Of a stretch of 51,161 nt of DNA, positions 51,060 through 51,161 are shown piece by piece. Origin of the DNA: Mesostigma viride (taxonomy: Eukaryota; Streptophyta; Mesostigmatophyceae; Mesostigmatales; Mesostigmataceae); NCBI GenBank assembly GCA_009746045.1, contig RPFO01000507.1, forward strand, positions 1 through 51,161, written 5' to 3'. Position numbers and translations under genes: made by a program. The notes under the pieces were generated by a model, which did not search any database, was not told where the DNA came from, and saw only the letters and a list, made by a program, of their open reading frames with translations. Numbering within the stretch: the stretch's first letter is position 1; every line of letters starts with the position of its first letter.

Positions 51060-51161
51060 GACTTGCTTAACATAGTCCGAGATTCCTCGGCGCGACGCTA
51101 GATGCCGTTCACAAGATTCCGTCGCAGCAAAGATGCTGCGGCGCGGCGTCCACACTAGGAT

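Larger units (their letters stand above)
44898..51161 (-). mobile_element. Copia-type LTR retrotransposon 2, intact coding region, 5' LTR runs off the window
   Basis: Minus-strand element. 3' LTR 44898-45173 (276 bases); 5' LTR from 50507 to beyond 51161, interrupted by a 408-base insertion (50652-51059). LTRs start AGTTGTAC and end TTGCAACT in element orientation, the same AGTT/AACT type as element 1. Gag (49253-50479) and Pol (45591-49229) are both open. PPT CAAAGAAAAAGAAGTCGG lies next to the 3' LTR. Pol is in the -1 frame relative to Gag and overlaps its end. The left flank is GGGGG; the right flank is not visible. Confidence 0.9.
50507..51161 (-). repeat. 5' LTR of Copia-type element 2, interrupted and truncated by window end
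   Basis: 50507-50651 and 51060-51161 together match 44898-45141, with at least one indel (GCTGACGG against GCTGCGG near 51139). The missing part lies past 51161. Confidence 0.8.

Overview
This window looks like nuclear DNA of a GC-rich eukaryote, most likely a protist or alga. It carries non-LTR and LTR retrotransposons, TATA and CCAAT promoters, AATAAA signals and large repeat structures, with no bacterial operon or host housekeeping gene. No feature fixes the species. The central claim is that about 17 kb of giant-virus-like DNA (about 28.1-44.9 kb) lies in a host chromosome and has itself been hit by a Copia-type retrotransposon.

Layout. 1-5.6 kb: an RTE-like LINE with ORF1 and endonuclease/reverse transcriptase, followed by extra copies of its own 3' tail; 5.7-6.4 kb holds the 5' part of a second copy. 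7.06-13.9 kb: a short ORF split by a complete Copia-type element (7332-13483) with 345-bp LTRs and a 5-bp target duplication. 13.9-20.6 kb: mostly non-coding repeats, a possible TIR element and traces of retroelements or host exons on the minus strand. About 20.7-26.5 kb: one giant inverted repeat (foldback-like element) whose arms are built from about 120-bp palindrome-bearing units and a 30-bp minisatellite. 27.06-27.25 kb: a reversed LINE tail.

28.2-44.9 kb: compact virus-like genes with short spacers. They include two MYND-finger proteins, a RING-like protein, a very large coiled-coil/OTU-like protein, a second OTU-like protease, small Cys/His zinc proteins of kinds common in nucleocytoplasmic large DNA viruses, two small membrane proteins, a 40-residue basic peptide and a tentative VLTF3-like factor. 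No capsid, polymerase or packaging ATPase gene is present, so the viral assignment rests on gene style and these families. Many genes may act in ubiquitin/protein-interaction control of the host (MYND, RING-like, OTU) or in virion structure; this is inference.

44.9 kb to the end: a second, intact Copia-type element on the minus strand. It sits in the 3' end of a viral minus-strand ORF and carries a 408-bp solo-LTR-like insertion with a perfect 206-bp palindrome in its own 5' LTR. Both Copia-type elements place the retropepsin-like domain after the integrase, share a DTQA active-site variant, start LTRs with AGTT and end them with AACT. Together with the 408-bp insert they suggest an unusual retroelement lineage. 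Frameshifts in the LINE, the first Copia element and the viral genes often fall in homopolymer runs, so some breaks may be assembly errors.
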